NCBI GenBank assembly: GCA_021521415.1
Contig: JAIQDT010009123.1
Span: 1-64,000, forward strand
Reading direction: 5' to 3'
From: Bidens hawaiensis
Taxonomy: Eukaryota > Streptophyta > Magnoliopsida > Asterales > Asteraceae
Length of the DNA: 64,000 bases
Positions 63,207 through 64,000 of the stretch are shown here, piece after piece; position 1 is the stretch's first letter; each line of letters opens with the position of its first letter. The notes beneath the pieces are model-generated. The model did not search any database, had not been told where the DNA came from, and worked only from the letters and a program-made list of their open reading frames with translations. Made by a program: the position numbers and the translations under genes.

Positions 63207-64000
63207 ATATTATTTTTTTTCTTTTTGTAATTGTTGATTTGATTTTATTTTTTTGTTGTTTTAAACTTGATCCGATTGTTGTCGTATAGTATTATTGGCT
63301 CTATGTGAAGAACACTTGCAAAGTATGTTGTATTGAAAAAGATGATACTTTGTGCAAATTGGTAAATTTGTTGTGTTAAACTTTTGGTTCTATTTTACTA
63401 AATAAAAGAATGTTTGAGAAGGGGGGGGGGGGGGGGGGGATTTGTTTGGATGTTTGTTAAGGTCGGATATTAATAAAGTTGGGGGTACAGATGAAAGCTG
63501 TTGTGATGTATGATAATCTATAAAGGAGTAGCCGAGTAGGATTGTAGCATCTCAGATTTTTTGTATTTGTATTCGTTTATGTTTAACTTGCTTCGGGATT
63601 TTATTTGGATCTTTCGTTATCATTAAAACGCACATTTATTTAGTAATTATTGGTGTTAAATTCATTTTATATTAATATGTTCTCTAAACATGTCAAACAA
63701 CTCTTAAAATCGCTTAAAACGGTTAAAAATCATGTTTATGGATGTACATAGACTGATTTTGTCAAATCTTTCTTATTTCGACTACATTAATGTAACTTAT
63801 GCTCCAAGATTTGTAAATTAATGTTGTAAAACATCCCAATTCGTTTTCTTGTCGTCCAAGCCAAGTTATTATACCCGATTTCTCATCAATAGCTTATTTC
63901 GTTTCCTAATCGAGTGGATTACTTCATAAATGCATTATAACTCTTAATATTTAATCAAAACACATCTCTAAACCCTAAAAACTACTTAATTATAGCCATC
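63207..64000. other. Kinase 3' flank, with a G-run at 63421-63439
   Basis: A poly-G tract of about 19 bases lies 215 bp after the stop. No gene recognised to the window end. Confidence 0.5.

Overview
This is a window of plant nuclear DNA. The gene set (a CBL calcium sensor, the TREX-2 scaffold SAC3B, the spliceosomal protein CWC15, an AGC VIII kinase with the plant-specific insert, and farnesyl diphosphate synthase exons), the GT-AG introns, the low GC content and the dense transposon load all point to a eudicot. The look of the retroelements suggests Asteraceae, but that is an inference and not a demonstrated placement. No bacterial-style operon, CRISPR array or organellar block was seen.

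Layout. 1-7000: a CBL2/CBL3-type gene on the minus strand, with its last coding exon off the left edge. A complete small Helitron sits in one intron, and a 2.3 kb leader intron is full of degenerate tandem repeats. 7039-18930: a transposon graveyard holding Helitron 3' ends, a full-length RTE-type LINE with a 16-bp target duplication, an RPA-like OB-fold fragment, a CACTA terminus, a Gypsy integrase scrap, a foldback element and a decayed Helitron helicase. 18929-34848: a SAC3B gene on the plus strand, recognisable over eleven exons but cut off at its 5' end and carrying two frameshifts and one nonsense codon. Its introns hold a decayed Copia, three foldback MITEs and one very young non-autonomous LTR retrotransposon. 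34849-50700: mostly transposons, including MITEs, a second decayed Copia with two further elements nested in it, a long Gypsy-type LTR, an FPS pseudogene fragment and another Helitron 3' end. 50739-53583: CWC15 in five exons, its usual ATG replaced by ATT, with a large hairpin element in intron 1. 53584-58680: mostly anonymous sequence. 58680-63206: a D6PK-like AGC VIII kinase with two one-base deletions and a catalytic-loop substitution.

How the parts relate. The host genes are unrelated to one another (calcium signalling, mRNA export, splicing, auxin-transport-type kinase signalling) and form no shared pathway. What unites the window is transposon nesting and gene decay. Four of the five host loci (SAC3B, FPS, CWC15, the kinase) carry lesions and only CBL reads cleanly. 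Several indels lie beside or within short base runs, so assembly error must be excluded. The substitutions (ATG to ATT, a stop in SAC3B, Asn to Ile in the kinase, three broken FPS splice acceptors) cannot be explained that way. I see no convincing new multi-gene system. The most interesting items are the young LTR element ending 19 bp before a SAC3B exon, whose terminus supplies a branch-point match and a new AG, the intact LINE, the Helitron set and the accumulation of broken host genes.
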